From Novosphingobium huizhouense (GTDB lineage Bacteria; Pseudomonadota; Alphaproteobacteria; Sphingomonadales; Sphingomonadaceae): a stretch of DNA of 64,000 nucleotides. The notes beneath the pieces were generated by a model that saw only the letters and a list, made by a program, of their open reading frames with translations, was not told the DNA's origin and did not search any database. Both the position numbers and the translations under genes were made by a program. Shown here in pieces: positions 52,988-61,547 of the stretch (its first letter is position 1; the number at the start of each line of letters is the position of its first letter). Where the stretch lies: the NCBI RefSeq assembly GCF_020179475.1, contig NZ_JAILXZ010000001.1:1302001-1366000 (forward strand), given 5' to 3'.

Positions 52988-53473
52988 CGCCGTCGCTTCG
53001 CTCAGGTTTCGTTGATTCCGGAGGCGAAGAAGGTCAAGGGCAAGGCGCCGGTCCAGGCCGACTTCCTCAGCGGCGAGGAGGGGCAGGAATACAACCCAAC
53101 CGAAGTCATCAACGGCATCCGCTCGGCCATCGAGTGCTGGCGTGCTCTGCCCCAAAGCCAGTGGCAGGTGACGCCCACTAGGCAGCGGCTGCTGCGGCAC
53201 TGGCGCAGGCATCCTCTTGCCGACCAGCGTCCGTTCTTCTGCCAGGTCGAAGCGGTCGAGACGGTGATCTGGCTGACCGAGGTCGCACCGAAGTCCTCGT
53301 CGCAGGGGCGCAGGTTCTGGACCCATCTGGAAGCGGCAAACGCGGCGTCCAATCCGGAACTGCTGCGCCTTGCCCTGAAGCTCGCGACCGGCGCTGGCAA
53401 GACCACGGTGATGGCCATGCTGATCGCCTGGCAGACGCTGAACGCGGTGCGCCATCCGGTGTCGAAGCGGTTT
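52988..53473 (+). pseudogene. Fragment of a type III restriction/DEAD-helicase protein
   Basis: About 160 codons in one frame resemble the N-terminal part of large restriction-endonuclease R subunits with a helicase domain. Seen are FFCQVEAVETVIWLTEVAPK, LEAANAASNPELLRLALKLA and the Walker A motif ATGAGKTTVMAMLIAWQTLN (about 53385-53445). There is no start of its own and the similarity stops after SKRF at 53473, where the sequence passes directly into the end of the GH13 gene on the other strand. The rest of the roughly 900-residue protein is missing. It is a clear remnant, probably with the damaged gene before it. Confidence 0.75.
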
Positions 53474-53490
53474 CCGGGTGACGCCCGGCT

Positions 53491-55269
53491 TCAGCCGGGG
53501 GCGGCGGGGTGCAGGCGGACGAGCGTGGTGGCGTAGGGTTCGAGCACCGGGTCGACGACGTTGGCGGCGCCTGAAGGGGCGCTGGTCATGATCACTTCGC
53601 CGGCGCGGGGCGCGGCGTCCGGCCAGCCGGTGATCCTGAGCGCCTGGCGCCGGCCGCTCATGTTGAGCAGCACCAGCACGCCTTCGCCCGAAGGGAGCCG
53701 CCGCGCGTAGGCGACGACGTCGCCATTGCCCGAATCGAGCGGCACGTAGGCGCCCTCGCGCAGCGCCGGCTCGGTCCGGCGCAAGGCGAGCAGCTGGGTG
53801 TACCAGCCGAGCATCGAGCCTGCCTCGCCCTGCTGGCGCGCGACGTTGACGGTGCGAGCCGCGGGCGCGACGGGGAGCCAGGGCGCGCCGGTGGTGAACC
53901 CGGCGCCGGGCTCGCCGGTCCATTGCATCGGCGAGCGTTCGGGATCGCGCTTGTCGGCGACCTTGCGCTTGGGGCCGAGCGGAAAGCCTTCGAGCAGGTC
54001 GGCCGGCAGGTCGGCCATGCCGATCTCCTCGCCGTAGTAGAGCAGCGCCGTGCCGCGCAGGGTCAGCGTCATCGCCGCGGTCAGCCGGGCGATGCGGTCG
54101 TTGTCGACGCCGTTGCCGAAGCTCGTCCACTGGCGCGAATGGTCGTGGCTGGAGAAGAAGAACACCGGCGGCAGGCCGTCGAGCCGGGTCTCGGCCTCGT
54201 CGATGGTCTTCTTGAAGACCTTCGCATCGAGCCTGGTCAGGTTGCCGTAAAGGAAGTTCATCGGCAGGTTGATCTCGTCGGCATGGGCGCCATAGACCTT
54301 GCGCAGGTCCTCGATCGTGGCGGTCGAGGATTCGCCGAGCAGGATCGCGTCGCCGGGCACGCTGTCGACCACCTGGCGCAACCCGCGCAGCGCGACGTTG
54401 CCTTCCTTCAGCCCCGAATTGTACGGCTTGAGCCAGACCGGCGGTCCGCTCGCGACATCCGGGTCGTTGGGCCAGGCCGGGTCCTCGAACAGGTAGGGCG
54501 TCGCATCGAGCCGGAAGCCGCTGGCGCCGTGGCTCAGCCAGAAGCGCATCACCGCGTGCATCGCCGCGCACACCTGCGGGTTGGCCCAGTTGAGGTCCGG
54601 CTGCTGGGCGAGGAAGATATGGTAGTAATACTGGCCGGTCGCCTTGTCGAACTGCCAGGTCGAGCCGCCGAAGATCGACTGCCAGTTGGTCGGCGGGCCG
54701 CCGTCGGGGGCGGGATCGCGCCAGACGTACCAGTCACGCTTGGGATTGGTTCGCGACGAGCGGGATTCGACGAACCACGGGTGCTGGTCCGAGGAATGGT
54801 TCACGACCAGATCGACCAGAACGCGGATGCCGCGCTTCTTCGCCTCGCGGGTCAGCGTGTCCCAGTCCTCGATCGTGCCGTATTCGCGCGCGACGCCGGT
54901 ATAGTCGGCGACGTCGTAGCCGAAGTCGGCGTTGGGCGAGGGGAAGAACGGGGTCACCCAGATCGCGTCGACGCCGAGCTGCGCGAGGTAGTCGAGCCGC
55001 TGGGTGATGCCCTTGAGGTCGCCGATGCCGTCGCCGTCGCTGTCCTGGAAGCTGCGCGGGTAGATCTCGTAGATTACCGCGTTGTGCCACCACTTTGCCG
55101 TCGTGCCGGGGCTGGTTGCCGCCGGCGCGGGCGAGGATGCCGGCGCGGGGGGCGTCGCAGGCGCGCTGGCCGCTTGCGCCGGTGCGGCGCCAGCGCCCGA
55201 AAGCACGGCCAGCAGCGGGGCGAGAAGCACGGCGCATCTGCGCCTGCGGGTGCGTGAGGGGGTGATCAT
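53491..55269 (-). CDS. GH13 alpha-glucosidase/alpha-amylase family hydrolase
   Basis: A 592-residue glycoside hydrolase family 13 enzyme. It has a signal peptide or leader and Pro/Ala linker (about 12-56), then the barrel with WWHNAVIYEIYPRSFQDSDG, the region II nucleophile Asp255 (GFRLDATPYL), acid/base Glu313 (ILLGESS) and Asp376 (FFSSHDHSR), and a C-terminal beta domain. The subtype resembles oligo-1,6-glucosidase/alpha-glucosidase. ATG 55269 overlaps the halogenase-like gene by 4 bp. It probably works in the periplasm on maltodextrins. Its 3' end abuts the helicase remnant. Confidence 0.93.
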   Translation of the reverse strand: MITPSRTRRRRCAVLLAPLLAVLSGAGAAPAQAASAPATPPAPASSPAPAATSPGTTAKWWHNAVIYEIYPRSFQDSDGDGIGDLKGITQRLDYLAQLGVDAIWVTPFFPSPNADFGYDVADYTGVAREYGTIEDWDTLTREAKKRGIRVLVDLVVNHSSDQHPWFVESRSSRTNPKRDWYVWRDPAPDGGPPTNWQSIFGGSTWQFDKATGQYYYHIFLAQQPDLNWANPQVCAAMHAVMRFWLSHGASGFRLDATPYLFEDPAWPNDPDVASGPPVWLKPYNSGLKEGNVALRGLRQVVDSVPGDAILLGESSTATIEDLRKVYGAHADEINLPMNFLYGNLTRLDAKVFKKTIDEAETRLDGLPPVFFFSSHDHSRQWTSFGNGVDNDRIARLTAAMTLTLRGTALLYYGEEIGMADLPADLLEGFPLGPKRKVADKRDPERSPMQWTGEPGAGFTTGAPWLPVAPAARTVNVARQQGEAGSMLGWYTQLLALRRTEPALREGAYVPLDSGNGDVVAYARRLPSGEGVLVLLNMSGRRQALRITGWPDAAPRAGEVIMTSAPSGAANVVDPVLEPYATTLVRLHPAAPG

Positions 55270-56786
55270 GCCTGGTCCTGTGCCGCGGGAAGGGGAGGGA
55301 GTCCGAGCGCCTCGTCGTGCGAAGGAAAGTTCATCGCGCACCCGGAGAGGAATGCCGCGATGTCGCGGCTGCGATGGAAGTCGACGTCGTCGCGCTGCGT
55401 CCGCCCGAGCGGGGGGAAGGCGCCGTACCCTGCGAGCAGGCAGTGCCACGACAGGCTCTGGAAATGGCTCAGGCCCTCCATCCCGGCGAGTTCGGCGGCG
55501 AGGTCGCCGCGGCGAAACCAGGTCTCGAGGATATGCAGCAGCGGGTCCGAAAGCGCTTCGTTGGCGCGATTGGCGCGCCAGTAGTCGCTGTCGTCGCGGG
55601 TGTTGAGCTTGTAGTGCGCGACGATGTAGTCGCGCACCCGCTCCACCCGGCCGGTGATCACCGCGTTGAAGTCCTCGCGGTGGCGCGCGGTGAACCCTCC
55701 GCGCTCGAGGTGGTCGGTGAACAGGTCGACGGTGTTGAGCACCAGATGCAGCGCGGTCGCCTCGAGCGGCTCGACGAAACCCTGGGCGAGGCCGACCGCG
55801 AGGCAGTTGTGGTCCCAGTGCCGCGCCAGCTGGCCGGGCGAGAAGGTCAGATGGCGGGCTTCGGCATTCTCGGCCGGCGCGCCGAGGTGGGCGCGCAATT
55901 CGGCTTCGGCGCCTTCGGGGGAAAGGTGGTCGCGGCTGTAGACATAGCCGTTGCCGAACCGCGTGGTCAGCGGGATCGACCAGGCCCAGCCGCACGACAG
56001 CGCGGTCGAGACGGTCTCGACCGGCACGCCCCGGTGCTGCGGCGTCGGCATCACCACGGCCGCGTCGTTGAACAGGTTGTCCTTGAAGCTCGTGAACGGC
56101 ACGCCCAGCGCGCCGCGCATCAGCATCGCCGAAAAGCCGCTGCAATCGACGAACCAGTCGCCGGCGATGCGCTCGTCGCGGTCGGTGACCAGCGCGGTGA
56201 GATTGCCGTCCGCGGCCTGTTCGCAGCGCACGATCCGCCGCGGCAGGTGCGTGACCCCGAGGCGCACCGCGTGCTCGCGCAGGAACGCGCCGAGGCGGGC
56301 GGAATCGAAGTGGTAGCCGTATTCCATGCGGAACGGGAAGTGCGCCGGCGCGAGCGGCGCCTTGCCCGCGGCCGCGAGCACGCCGCCGAGCAGGAAGGCA
56401 TCGGGCAGGGTGGGCACGTCGAACCCGAGCCGGCGGTTGCGGCAATTGTTGACGAAGGCGTCTTCGGTGTGGAGGTCGAGCTGGGTGGTGAAGGGGTGGC
56501 TATACTCGGCCACGCCCGAGGCCGGGCTCCAGCCACGGAAGCGGATGCTGGCCTTGTAGGTGGCGTTGCACGCGGGCATCCAGTCGCGCTCGGCGATGCC
56601 GAGCACTTCGAAGAAGCGCTTGAGCGACGGGGTCGAGCCTTCGCCGACGCCGATCGTGGCGATGTCGGGCGCCTCGACGAGCGTGACCTGTGCGCCGAGG
56701 TGGGCCCAGCGGTGCGCGATCAGGCAGGCGGTCATCCAGCCCGCGCTGCCGCCGCCGGCGATCACGATGCGCAGCGCTGGCGTCAC
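55266..56786 (-). CDS. Flavin-dependent tryptophan-halogenase-like protein A
   Basis: A 506-residue FAD-dependent halogenase-family protein. It has the FAD-binding GGGSAGWMTA (about 11-20), GVGEGSTPS, the catalytic Lys78 in CNATYKASIRF, the WAWSIP motif (Trp267, Trp269) and Glu342 in EPLEATA. These are the marker residues of tryptophan halogenases such as PrnA (Lys79, WxWxIP, Glu346). The true substrate in such sugar-utilisation loci is unknown. GTG 56786 overlaps the upstream paralogue by 4 bp (GTGA), and its stop overlaps the GH13 start by 4 bp, so the three form one coupled operon. Confidence 0.88.
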   Translation of the reverse strand: MTPALRIVIAGGGSAGWMTACLIAHRWAHLGAQVTLVEAPDIATIGVGEGSTPSLKRFFEVLGIAERDWMPACNATYKASIRFRGWSPASGVAEYSHPFTTQLDLHTEDAFVNNCRNRRLGFDVPTLPDAFLLGGVLAAAGKAPLAPAHFPFRMEYGYHFDSARLGAFLREHAVRLGVTHLPRRIVRCEQAADGNLTALVTDRDERIAGDWFVDCSGFSAMLMRGALGVPFTSFKDNLFNDAAVVMPTPQHRGVPVETVSTALSCGWAWSIPLTTRFGNGYVYSRDHLSPEGAEAELRAHLGAPAENAEARHLTFSPGQLARHWDHNCLAVGLAQGFVEPLEATALHLVLNTVDLFTDHLERGGFTARHREDFNAVITGRVERVRDYIVAHYKLNTRDDSDYWRANRANEALSDPLLHILETWFRRGDLAAELAGMEGLSHFQSLSWHCLLAGYGAFPPLGRTQRDDVDFHRSRDIAAFLSGCAMNFPSHDEALGLPPLPAAQDQA

Positions 56787-58279
56787 CGGGCGCCCGCGAC
56801 CAGGCGCTGCAGGTAGGCGTCGTGGCTGGGCAACTGGTCGAGCGGGCGCGCCTTGAGCTGGGCGAGCTGGGCGAGCTGCGCGGCGAGCTCGGCCTCGCTC
56901 GGCCCGTCGGCCAGTGGGTGATGGTCCTCGGGAACGATGCCCTGGCCCATCAGCACCTGCACCCACGAGGGTTCCATGAAGATGTCGTACTGGTCCTGCA
57001 CCAGCGTGCCGTTGGCGCGGAACAGCGCGATCTTGCGCGCCAGCCGCTCGGGCACCGCCATCGTGCGCAGCTCGGCCCAGAACGCGGAATCGGTGCGCGC
57101 GTTGGCGTGGTAATGGAGAATGATGAAGTCGCGGATCAGCTCCATCTCGATGCGCGACTGGCGGTTGTATTCGTCGACCAGGTCGGGCGTGATCCCGGCG
57201 TGCGGAAACAGGTGGATGAGCCGCGTGATCGCCGACTGGATCAGGTAGATGCTGGTCGATTCGAGCGGCTCGAGGAACCCGCTCGACAGGCCGACGGCGA
57301 CGACGTTGTGGTTCCATTGCCGGCGCGCGCAGCCGGTGCGGAAGGCGATGATCCTGGGATCGGCCAGCGCCGGGGAATCGAGGTTGCCGAGCAGGATCGC
57401 CGCCGCCTCGTCGTCGCTGTAGTGGCGGCTTGCATAGACGAGGCCGTTGCCGTTGCGATGCTGCAGCGGGATGCGCCACTGCCAGCCCGCGCCATGCGCG
57501 ATCGCGCGGGTGAACGGCAGCGTGTGCTCGAACCGTTCGGAGGGCACCGCCATCGCGCGGTCGCAGGGCAGCCAGTGGCCCCAGTCTTCGAACCCGGTGG
57601 CAAGGTGCTGCTGGATCAGTACGCCGCGGCTGCCCGAGCAATCGACGAAGAGGTCGCCGCTCACCTGCCGGCCGTCGGTCAGGACCAGCGCGGCGACATC
57701 GCCGGTTTCGCCGGACCGGACCACGTCGGCGACCTTGCCCTCGGTCCGCACCACGCCGCGCGCCTCGGAATGGCGGCGCAGGAACTGGCCGTAGAGCGCC
57801 GAATCGAAGTGATAGGCATAGGGCATGTCCCAGACCGGGTCGTTGCCCCGGGTCGAGGCGAACTTGCCGGCCTCGGCGCTGAGGAAGTTGAGGTCGTAGT
57901 CCCAGTAGCTGCCGCCGAAGCCCAGCTTGCGCGCGCGGTTCCAGAAGTGATGGAACGAGGCGAACGCGGTGTTGCGCCCGGCGGTGCCGAAGGTGTGGTA
58001 ATAGGACTGGCCGACGTCGCCCCAGTTCTCGAAGCGGATGGCGAGCTTGATCGTCGCCTTGGTCTCGCGCAGGAACTCGGCCTCGTCGATGCCGAGCACG
58101 GAGTTCACCACCTGGATCGGCGGAATGGTCGCCTCGCCCACCCCGATGATGCCGATGTCGTCGGATTCGACGAGCTCGATCGCGACTTGCGCGCCCAGCA
58201 CCTTGGACAGCAGCGCGGCTGTCATCCACCCCGCGGTTCCGCCGCCCAGCACGACAACCTTGCCGATCACCCGATCCAT
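56783..58279 (-). CDS. Flavin-dependent tryptophan-halogenase-like protein B
   Basis: A 498-residue paralogue of the protein encoded at 55266. It has GGGTAGWMTA (about 12-21), GVGEATIPP, Lys78 in ETKATIKLAIRFENW, the WQWRIP motif and EPLESTS. All halogenase markers are present. ATG 58279 begins MDRVIGKVVVLGGGT; a longer start at 58327 is Pro/Gly-rich. It is the first gene of the halogenase-halogenase-GH13 operon. Such paired genes next to glucosidases and TonB receptors are common in Sphingomonadales and Caulobacterales, where the natural substrate remains unclear. Confidence 0.88.
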   Translation of the reverse strand: MDRVIGKVVVLGGGTAGWMTAALLSKVLGAQVAIELVESDDIGIIGVGEATIPPIQVVNSVLGIDEAEFLRETKATIKLAIRFENWGDVGQSYYHTFGTAGRNTAFASFHHFWNRARKLGFGGSYWDYDLNFLSAEAGKFASTRGNDPVWDMPYAYHFDSALYGQFLRRHSEARGVVRTEGKVADVVRSGETGDVAALVLTDGRQVSGDLFVDCSGSRGVLIQQHLATGFEDWGHWLPCDRAMAVPSERFEHTLPFTRAIAHGAGWQWRIPLQHRNGNGLVYASRHYSDDEAAAILLGNLDSPALADPRIIAFRTGCARRQWNHNVVAVGLSSGFLEPLESTSIYLIQSAITRLIHLFPHAGITPDLVDEYNRQSRIEMELIRDFIILHYHANARTDSAFWAELRTMAVPERLARKIALFRANGTLVQDQYDIFMEPSWVQVLMGQGIVPEDHHPLADGPSEAELAAQLAQLAQLKARPLDQLPSHDAYLQRLVAGAR

Positions 58280-58500
58280 CCACCCCTCGCATCGACCCAG
58301 CCGCCCGGGTTGTCCCGGGCCGGCCACGCGGTCTTAGAGGAACCTTCGCGCGAGGTTTAGCACAAAATCGAATGCGCTGGCCGCGCCGCGCCTGCCGGAG
58401 GGCGTGCAGAAGCCGCATCTGCAAGCGCGGCGCGACGCCATGGGCCTCGCCGGTGCGGGAGTTGCGGGCAGGGGAAGCACGGCCTCGGCGAAGGGGAAAA

Positions 58501-58574
58501 TGGAGCGGGTGAAGGGAATCGAACCCTCGTATTCAGCTTGGGAAGCTGCTGCTCTACCATTGAGCTACACCCGC
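58501..58574 (-). tRNA. tRNA-Gly (anticodon CCC)
   Basis: On the minus strand the 74-nt sequence has acceptor GCGGGTG/CACCCGC, a GGTAG D-loop, anticodon loop TTCCCAA with anticodon CCC at 58540-58542, TTCGATT T-loop and encoded CCA (58501-58503). It reads GGG. Confidence 0.94.
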
Positions 58575-58735
58575 CCGGTGCCGACGCAGCGGTGCGAGCC
58601 GCGCGCTTGCCACCAAGCACCGCCCCGCGTCAATCCCCTGTCGCCAGGCGACCGGTCTTGGCAGGCGGAGCGGCCTCGTGCTGCGCATCGCAGGGCCCGC
58701 CGGGGCAAGGGTCGTCGCCGCGCTCCGTCGGCGGC

Positions 58736-59542
58736 TCAGCGGCAGCGGGGGTGGGTGTGGATGTCGGTCACGCTGTCGACCCGGCCGTCCGCGACGATCA
58801 CCTGCATGCACTGGCGGGTGCGGCCGTTCCACCAGACGGCGCCGCGACCATTGCCCGACTGGAAGCCGTCGACGCTGCGGAAACCGCGCGATTCGAGGTC
58901 GCTTTCGGCCCCGGCAGCGCGCGCGCCCTCGAGATCGTCGAGGTTGATCGACGGCGCATAGCCCGCGCCCCAGCGGTTGGTGTCGCGATAGCTGGTCTTG
59001 TCGCGGCGCTGTTCGACGCCGTTCTGGTAGCCCGAACTGTAGGAATCGCTCCGGTCGTAGTTGTGATAGGGTTCGTTATAGAGCCCGTCGTTGTAGCCGC
59101 GCTCGTAAGCGGCCTCCTGGCGTTCGTCCGAATAGTGCTGGCCGTTGTCGTGGTGCCCGGACTTGTGCGAGGCAAGGAGGGCGAGTGCGGCGATTGCCGC
59201 GACGGCGCCGACCGCCACCGCCGCGTCGCCGCCCTTGCCGGTGCGCTGGTTGCAGTCGGCGGGGGGCACGTCGCTGATCGCGGCGTAGTTGCCGTCCCGG
59301 GTCGTCACCATCACGCAATCCTTGCGGCTGGGGTTCCACCAGTAGGTATAGGCTGCGCCGCCCCCCTGATGCCCGTCGGTCAGGACCCAGCCGCGCGATT
59401 CGAGCGCGCTCTCGCCCGACGAGCCGCGGGTGCCGATCAGGTCCTGGAGGTCCCCCGCGCTGCGCGCCGTCGCAAGGGTCGGGGCGATGGCCATCGTTGA
59501 TGCGGCGGTGACGAGCGCGATGCGCGAAGCGATGCGGAGCAT
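58736..59542 (-). CDS. Secreted protein with a duplicated domain around a membrane segment
   Basis: Not a named family. The 268-residue protein has a signal peptide (about 1-27, ATARS), a first domain (about 29-97, with SALESRGWVLTDGHQGGGAA, WWNPSRKDCVMVTTRDG and a PADC ending), a hydrophobic segment (about 107-124, AVAVGAVAAIAALALLA) and a His/Tyr/Asp-rich linker (to about 195), then a second domain (about 198-266, with SDLESRGFRSVDGFQSGNGR, WWNGRTRQCMQVIVADG and PRC). The two domains align over about 65 residues, with the same spacing of Trp-Trp-Asn, Cys and terminal Cys. One domain faces each side if the middle segment spans the membrane. Confidence 0.75.
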   Translation of the reverse strand: MLRIASRIALVTAASTMAIAPTLATARSAGDLQDLIGTRGSSGESALESRGWVLTDGHQGGGAAYTYWWNPSRKDCVMVTTRDGNYAAISDVPPADCNQRTGKGGDAAVAVGAVAAIAALALLASHKSGHHDNGQHYSDERQEAAYERGYNDGLYNEPYHNYDRSDSYSSGYQNGVEQRRDKTSYRDTNRWGAGYAPSINLDDLEGARAAGAESDLESRGFRSVDGFQSGNGRGAVWWNGRTRQCMQVIVADGRVDSVTDIHTHPRCR

Positions 59543-59651
59543 TGACGGTTCCTACCTGAATCTGCGGCGAGCGCGTAAGGGCGCATCGGGAACGGCGCGC
59601 GCCACCCCGGTGGTCCCGGTCAGGAAAAGTGCGCCATGTCTGCCCGCAAGA

Positions 59652-59713
59652 CCATCGGCCAAATGCCGCCAGCCGATGGGCAGATCACGCCAGCCGCTGC
59701 CCGACGGGCAGCG
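59652..59713. terminator. Two hairpins downstream of the bactofilin gene
   Basis: CCATCGGC/GCCGATGG (59652-59659 with 59672-59679) and CGCTGCCC/GGGCAGCG (59695-59702 with 59706-59713) are perfect 8-bp stems lying just after the bactofilin stop on the minus strand. Neither is followed by a U-run, so termination is likely but not certain. Confidence 0.4.
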
Positions 59714-59719
59714 CCCGCG

Positions 59720-60109
59720 TTATCCGGCGAGGGCGGGAACGACTGCGCTTTCGCTGGTGCGGCGCGACAGGCGGCCGTCGACGTGCGCGCCGTGCTCGAT
59801 CGTCAGCGCATCGTAGAGCAGGTCGCCCTCGATCCGCGCGCTGCGCAGCACGACCAGTTCGGTCGCGTCGATGTTGCCGACCACGGTGCCGGCCAGCCGC
59901 GCCGACTTCGCCGCGATCGCGCCGCGGATCGTGCTGCGCTCGCCCTGGACGAGGCTCGCGCAGGCGATGTCGCCGGTCACCTCGCCGTCGATGTGCAGGT
60001 CGGACGAGGCGCTGATGTCGCCGCGCACGACAAGGTCGGCGCCCAGGATCGAAAAGGTTGCGCCGGTGCTGCGGTCAGCCGCGCTTGGCGCGGTCTTGCT
60101 GGAAAACAT
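59720..60109 (-). CDS. Bactofilin (polymer-forming cytoskeletal protein)
   Basis: Bactofilins polymerise without nucleotides into membrane-associated scaffolds. The 129-residue protein has a short N-terminal tail and the beta-helical core with regular repeats (VVRGDISASSDLHIDGEVTG, DIACASLVQGERSTIRGAIA, KSARLAGTVVGNIDATELV), typical of the family. Its start lies inside the 3' end of the M23 peptidase gene (35-bp overlap). In Helicobacter and Caulobacter bactofilins localise peptidoglycan enzymes, and the coupling here suggests the same for its neighbour. Confidence 0.92.
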   Translation of the reverse strand: MFSSKTAPSAADRSTGATFSILGADLVVRGDISASSDLHIDGEVTGDIACASLVQGERSTIRGAIAAKSARLAGTVVGNIDATELVVLRSARIEGDLLYDALTIEHGAHVDGRLSRRTSESAVVPALAG

Positions 60110-61253
60110 CGCGATTGGCCTCGAGGAACGGACGCGGATTGACCGGGCGGTCGTTGATGCGGACTTCGAAATGGAGGTGCGGGCCGGTCGAGCGGCCGGT
60201 GCTGCCGATCTGCCCGATCACCGCGCCTGGCGCCACCTTGTCGCCAAGGTGCGCGCCGATCCGCGACATGTGGGCATAGCGCGTCATCAGCCCGTTGCCG
60301 TGGCTGATCTCGACGCAGTTGCCATAGCCTTGGCGCACGCCGGTGAAGCTGATCGTGCCGGCGGCGGCGGCGTAGATCGGGGCGCCGAGCGGGCCGCGGA
60401 AATCGAGCCCGGCGTGGAAGGCGGCCTCGCCGTCGAACGGGTCGGCGCGGTAGCCGAAGCCGCTCGAGATGTATTCGAGCCGCGCCGGCAGGGTGTTGGG
60501 AATGCGGGCGAGCCCCGCCTGCATCGCGCCCATCCGCTCGAAGGCGCGGCCGAAGGCGAGGAAGCGCGGATCGCCCGGCATCGCGCCGGCGCGGATCAGC
60601 GGGCCGCCCATCGCCTTGCGGTCGGCGGCGGCGATCATCGCGGGGTTGAGCCCGACGCGGCGGATCGCGGTCTCGGCGCGGGCGGTCCGCGCCTCGGCAT
60701 AGCGCGTCAGGTGGTCGACGAGCGCGAGCTGGCGCGCGGCGATGCGATCGAAGCGGCCGGCATCGGGGCCCGCGCCGAGGCCGCCTGCCGGACCGGACAC
60801 GGGATCGGCCAGCGAAACCTTCGCGCCTGCGGCGGCGGGCGCGCCTGCGGCCGGCGCGCCGGCGGTCGGGGCGTCTGCGGCGGCGGCCGGCAGATCACCG
60901 GTATGGCTCTCGACCATGCGTTCGAGATAGTCCTGCCGCCGTTCCAGTTCCTGCGCCACGCCGCCGATGCCGTTGCGGTACCTGGCGACCTGCTCTTCGG
61001 CGCGGGCGACCGCGGCCTCGCGCGATTGCAGGCTGGAGCGCTCGCTGCCGGCGAGGATCTGCGCCGCGAGCGCCCAGCCGAGCGCGCCGATCCACAGCAG
61101 CAGGACCGCGCAGACGGCGGCGGCAGCGGTCATCTGCAGCTTCCCCGAGATCCGCACGAACTTCACCTCGCCATCGGCGCGCATGAAGAATTCGCGGTCG
61201 GGGAACCACCGGCGCAGGCGCACGAGCACCTTTTGGGTGGCGATGGATGACAA
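60075..61253 (-). CDS. M23 family LytM-type peptidoglycan endopeptidase
   Basis: A 392-residue periplasmic peptidase. It has a membrane anchor (about 42-64), a coiled-coil region (about 70-118), an Ala/Pro-rich linker, and a C-terminal M23 domain with zinc motifs FHAGLDF (about 303-309), YGNCVEISHGNG and HLHFEV (about 366-371), i.e. HxxxD and HxH, so it should be catalytic. The 35-bp overlap with the bactofilin gene indicates coupled expression. The pairing of an M23 peptidase with a bactofilin is known in other alpha- and epsilonproteobacteria and is linked to cell shape. Confidence 0.93.
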   Translation of the reverse strand: MSSIATQKVLVRLRRWFPDREFFMRADGEVKFVRISGKLQMTAAAAVCAVLLLWIGALGWALAAQILAGSERSSLQSREAAVARAEEQVARYRNGIGGVAQELERRQDYLERMVESHTGDLPAAAADAPTAGAPAAGAPAAAGAKVSLADPVSGPAGGLGAGPDAGRFDRIAARQLALVDHLTRYAEARTARAETAIRRVGLNPAMIAAADRKAMGGPLIRAGAMPGDPRFLAFGRAFERMGAMQAGLARIPNTLPARLEYISSGFGYRADPFDGEAAFHAGLDFRGPLGAPIYAAAAGTISFTGVRQGYGNCVEISHGNGLMTRYAHMSRIGAHLGDKVAPGAVIGQIGSTGRSTGPHLHFEVRINDRPVNPRPFLEANRDVFQQDRAKRG

Positions 61254-61547
61254 GATGGGCGACCCCCGGGTTTGTTTCGTCGTTCACCGCAGCGGTTTGC
61301 GCACGGGAACGCATGGGCGTCTAGGCACCGGGCCGGGCAAGGTCGAATCGACTCGGGCCGAATCGTGCCTGGCCAGCGATGAAATGCGCGTGCGCCGCGA
61401 TTTTTGTCACTTTTGCGGGAACCGCTGCGCCGAATCGGTGTTGTTATGCGCCGGGCGGAGCCGGTGCCTGGCGACTCGTGCGCCGCCAAGGGGCTTCTCA
61501 CTCCTTGACATGACAAGGCCGCGCCGCGCTGCTAGTCGCAGGGCGCC

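Noticed and set aside
51779..53500. Integrated element with tRNA-Thr as attachment site
   Set aside because: No duplicated tRNA 3' end, integrase or second junction was found; kept only as a decayed region.
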